Below, in pieces: positions 6,852 through 9,004 of a stretch of DNA of 9,004 nucleotides (the stretch's first letter is position 1; every line of letters begins with the position of its first letter). The position numbers were made by a program, and so were the translations under genes. The notes beneath the pieces are model-generated. The model did not search any database, had not been told where the DNA came from, and was given only the letters and a program-made list of their open reading frames with translations. This DNA comes from Gammaproteobacteria bacterium (lineage in GTDB: Bacteria; Pseudomonadota; Gammaproteobacteria; GCA-001735895), in assembly GCA_024763185.1 (NCBI GenBank), contig JANTFY010000082.1, positions 1 to 9,004 of the forward strand, written 5' to 3'.

Positions 6852-6867
6852 ATTCATCGATATGAAT
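6852..6867. repeat. Inverted repeat ATTCAT-CGAT-ATGAAT in divergent promoter region
   Basis: Perfect 6-base arms (6852-6857 and 6862-6867) around a 4-base centre. It lies between the large ligase gene (minus) and the HDOD gene (plus), just upstream of the HDOD -35 position and downstream of the candidate ligase promoter. It could be an operator for a dimeric regulator. I cannot name the family, and a 6-bp palindrome may occur by chance. Confidence 0.25.
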
Positions 6868-6874
6868 GCCCCGG

Positions 6875-6902
6875 TGTATAAAAATTTCGCTGCTATACTC
6901 AA
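6875..6902 (-). promoter_or_regulatory. Candidate promoter of the ligase fusion gene
   Basis: On the minus strand, TTGAGT (6902-6897) and TATACA (6880-6875) are spaced by 16 bases and resemble sigma70 -35 and -10 boxes (4/6 each). This would give a leader of about 115 bases. Its -35 overlaps the -10 of the divergent HDOD promoter, so the two could not be occupied at once. Read by eye. Confidence 0.33.
6891..6899 (+). promoter_or_regulatory. Extended -10 promoter of the HDOD gene
   Basis: TGCTATACT is a TGn extended -10 with TATACT (5/6 match to consensus), predicting a transcription start near 6906 and a leader of about 20 bases. The -35 position (about 6871-6876) has no good match, which extended -10 promoters tolerate. 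Confidence 0.45.
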
Positions 6903-6926
6903 CCTTTATTTGTAGGGAAATATGCC

Positions 6927-7802
6927 ATGCACAATCTGGAAAACCTGCTGCAGCAATCCAGCGAGCTGCCCTCACTGCCCGAGGTTTATTTCAAGGTGTC
7001 GGACCTGCTTGAGTCGAAGACTTCGGATGCCTATAAAATCGGCGAGGCGGTGCAGACCGACCCGGCATTAACCGCGCGTATTCTGGCGCTGGTTAACAGT
7101 GCCTATTACGGTCTGCCCAATCACGTGACCTCGATTCCGCAGGCGGTATCATTGCTGGGTCGTAAACGATTAAAACAGGTGTTGATGGGTTCGGTGCTGG
7201 CCGGGGTTTTCAGTGATGAGGAAATAGCCAATTTCGGGGTACGGGAGTTCTGGGAACACAGTATCAAAACGGCGATAATCGCGCGTCATATTGCCATGCA
7301 GAACGCGCAAATTCTTGATCATGAAGCCTTTTTTACCGCCGGCCTGTTGCACGATATCGGGCGACTGGTATTGGCGCGCGAGGCGGCTGACGAGTTGGCA
7401 GCGATCGATGCGATCGTCAATGCCGGGGGTAAGGGCGTGGTCGAACTCGAAACCGAAAGGCTGGGTATATCGCACCTCGATGTGGGCAGGGCGTTGATGA
7501 AGAAATGGAATATGCCAAGCATGTTGACGCAATGCGTGCTCAAGCATCACCAGATCGATCACTCCGGCCCGTTTGAAGTGGATACCAGTATTGTTTACCT
7601 GGCCAATCAGTTAAGCCAGCATGAATTACCCGTGGATGAGGAGGCAATGGAAACCCTATTGGCATCTATCCCCAATTGGGAGCAAACCGGTTGCCCGCTG
7701 GATCAGATCTATATCGCCTGTAAGTTGGCCGATGAACAGGGCTTTGAAGTCATGCGTTCACTGGGTATGGTGCAGGCGGAAACAATTGATGATTTTTTTT
7801 AA
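6927..7802 (+). CDS. HDOD domain protein (signalling/regulatory HD-related protein)
   Basis: A 291-residue protein that is one HDOD domain from near residue 10 to about 230, plus a 60-residue C-terminal tail. Visible family signatures are LPSLPEVYFKVSDLL (14-28), the DPALTARILALVNSAYYG block (45-62), SIPQAVSLLGRKRLKQVLM, FWEHSIKTAIIAR (108-120) and FFTAGLLHDIGRLVL (135-149) with His142-Asp143, then KHHQIDH. HDOD domains derive from HD phosphohydrolases but most lack full metal sites and act as non-catalytic signalling partners in motility, cyclic-di-GMP, stress or cell-cycle control. His111, the HD pair and the HH pair are kept here, but I would not claim enzyme activity. No receiver, GGDEF or EAL domain is attached. 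Start is ATG 6927 with AGGGA 8 bases upstream; an out-of-frame ATG at 6922 is not used. The stop lies in a run of eight Ts (7793-7800). No hairpin terminator is seen after it. Confidence 0.94.
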   Translation: MHNLENLLQQSSELPSLPEVYFKVSDLLESKTSDAYKIGEAVQTDPALTARILALVNSAYYGLPNHVTSIPQAVSLLGRKRLKQVLMGSVLAGVFSDEEIANFGVREFWEHSIKTAIIARHIAMQNAQILDHEAFFTAGLLHDIGRLVLAREAADELAAIDAIVNAGGKGVVELETERLGISHLDVGRALMKKWNMPSMLTQCVLKHHQIDHSGPFEVDTSIVYLANQLSQHELPVDEEAMETLLASIPNWEQTGCPLDQIYIACKLADEQGFEVMRSLGMVQAETIDDFF

Positions 7803-7928
7803 GACAGGCCCCCGGGGTTGTTGACTGAGTTATATCAATTAAAATCCTGATTACATGCTGCGGTTGATGACAAGCTTCGGTCGGTGTGTGACAATGAGGC
7901 AGCCCTAAACACCATCTGCTTTCGTATC

Positions 7929-9004
7929 ATGTCTCAATTAGACCCCGCCGTCATCATCGGCCAGATGCAGGATGCACATGAGCGTACGCTGGCCCTGATT
8001 GAGGGCCTGAACCCGGAACAATTAATGGGACCGATGCTGGCTATCGTTAATCCGTTACGCTGGGAAATCGGGCATGCCGCTTATTTTTACGAATTCTGGG
8101 TGTTGCGTCATCACCTGGGGCATCCCCCTATTCGCGCTGACGCCGATGAATTATACAATTCCATAACGATTGCGCATGATGATCGCTGGAACCTGCCCTT
8201 GCCATCACTGGATGAAACCCTGGCGTATATCGACACGGTACGTGAACGGGTCAGGCAGGTACTTGAAGCACATCAGGATGCCCATCGTGATTACCTGGCC
8301 CAGTACGCGGTTTTTCATCATGACATGCATAACGAGGCTTATACTTATACGCGCCAGACTCTGCATTATTCCGCACCGGATATCGCCCGGCCGGGTTATC
8401 AAATTCACGATGCCGGTGGTCTCAGTGGTGATGTGCAGGTGCCGGGTGGACGTTTTTTGCTGGGTGCGAGTGAGCAGGATGGATTTGTGTTCGATAATGA
8501 AAAATGGGCTCACCCGGTTGAGATTAAACCATTCAGTATCGCCCGCGCCGCGGTGAGCAATGCAGACTACCTGGCATTTGTTGAAGCAGGCGGTTATGAC
8601 GATAAGACTTTGTGGAGTTCTGAAGGCTGGCAGTGGCGTCAACAGCAAGATTTACAGATGCCACGCTACTGGCGCAGCGATGCCGGGCGTTGGCAGATCC
8701 GGCAGTTTGATCAGTGGAACGATATGCCTATGAATGCAGCACTGGTTCATGTCAGCTGGTACGAGGCACAGGCATACTGTAAATGGGCTGGCCGGCGTCT
8801 GCCTACAGAGGCTGAGTGGGAGGTTGCCGCCGCGGGTGAACCCAGCGCGGATGGCCGTGTTCTGTCAGACACGAAACGTTTTTTCCCCTGGGGAGAATCG
8901 CCACCTGAAAGGGACCAGGCAAACCTTGATGGGTATGCCCTGGGTACGATAGATGTCGGCGCCTTGCCTGCGGGAGACAGTGCTTTTGGCTGTCGCCAGA
9001 TGAT
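7929..9004 (+). CDS. EgtB/SenA-like non-haem iron enzyme (DinB + SUMF1), 3' end beyond window
   Basis: The first 358 codons of a DinB-SUMF1 fusion. The N-terminal helical DinB half has NPLRWEIGHAAYFYEFW (His49) and FHHDMHNEAYTYTRQTL, where His130 and His134 give the HxxxH pattern. With His49 these are the expected three-histidine iron ligands of the EgtB class. From about residue 170 a SUMF1/FGE-like sulfoxide-synthase half begins (VPGGRFLLGASE, FSIARAAVSNADYLAFVEAGGY, HVSWYEAQAYCKWAGRRLPTEAEWE). EgtB enzymes join a thiol to hercynine with O2, OvoA acts on histidine and cysteine, and SenA makes selenoneine. The HxxxHNEA form is not the HQMHQE-type motif I associate with standard EgtB, so the substrate is left open. 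The residues that would decide are near the missing C-terminus. Start ATG 7929 has no clear ribosome binding site; an in-frame GTG at 7884 is possible but no better. It lies 126 bp after the HDOD gene, same strand. Confidence 0.9.
   Translation, partial: MSQLDPAVIIGQMQDAHERTLALIEGLNPEQLMGPMLAIVNPLRWEIGHAAYFYEFWVLRHHLGHPPIRADADELYNSITIAHDDRWNLPLPSLDETLAYIDTVRERVRQVLEAHQDAHRDYLAQYAVFHHDMHNEAYTYTRQTLHYSAPDIARPGYQIHDAGGLSGDVQVPGGRFLLGASEQDGFVFDNEKWAHPVEIKPFSIARAAVSNADYLAFVEAGGYDDKTLWSSEGWQWRQQQDLQMPRYWRSDAGRWQIRQFDQWNDMPMNAALVHVSWYEAQAYCKWAGRRLPTEAEWEVAAAGEPSADGRVLSDTKRFFPWGESPPERDQANLDGYALGTIDVGALPAGDSAFGCRQM

Noticed and set aside
6763..6975. 70-codon minus-strand ORF between the ligase and HDOD genes
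   Set aside because: It overlaps the HDOD start, has no domain and covers the divergent promoter region; its stop near the ligase start appears coincidental.
7793..7800. Run of eight Ts at the end of the HDOD gene as a terminator or phase-variable tract
   Set aside because: No stem precedes it, and slippage would only change the last residues; most likely Phe-Phe codons plus the stop.
7808..7816. CCCCCGGGG after the HDOD stop as a terminator stem
   Set aside because: The palindrome has no loop and no following T-run.

Overview
This 9,004-base window looks like a chromosomal segment of a gammaproteobacterium-like Gram-negative bacterium. The GC content is moderate, proteins have typical proteobacterial signal peptides, and an HDOD protein, an OmpR-type regulator and an EgtB-like enzyme are present. 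This placement comes from protein character alone; no rRNA or other marker is present. I see no tRNA, rRNA, CRISPR array, insertion sequence or phage gene. No gene-free stretch exceeds 190 bases.

Left block (1-2572, minus strand): a compact three-gene signalling operon. It is transcribed in the order OmpR-type response regulator, secreted LysM-FecR protein, CHASE2 membrane sensor. The genes are separated by 3 bp and then overlap by 4 bp (GTGA), so they are probably translated as a coupled unit. The CHASE2 gene runs off the left edge, so its output domain is not visible. A histidine kinase that phosphorylates the adjacent regulator is the simplest expectation. A tandem 10-bp-spaced box lies over the likely -35 of this operon, and a near-identical box lies about 0.9 kb away.

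Middle (2573-3906): a minus-strand gene for a single-pass membrane protein of unknown function; a divergent control region with repeated GTTWAC and GGTAAA/TTTACC elements; and a 44-residue plus-strand ORF with a good ribosome binding site that encodes a small hydrophobic protein. A short intergenic stretch follows, with a candidate terminator for the large gene to its right.

Centre-right (3907-6753, minus strand): one 948-residue protein fusing an acyl carrier protein, a fatty acyl-AMP ligase and a PlsC-type acyltransferase. It could in principle activate a free fatty acid, hold it on its own carrier domain and transfer it to a lipid acceptor at the membrane. This is the most distinctive gene in the window.

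Right (6927-9004, plus strand): an HDOD-domain protein divergent from the ligase, with an apparent extended -10 promoter, followed by an EgtB/SenA-like non-haem iron enzyme (DinB plus SUMF1 domains) cut by the window edge. Apart from the signalling operon, the genes have no obvious shared pathway. The lipid enzyme, HDOD protein and EgtB-like enzyme look like independent transcription units.
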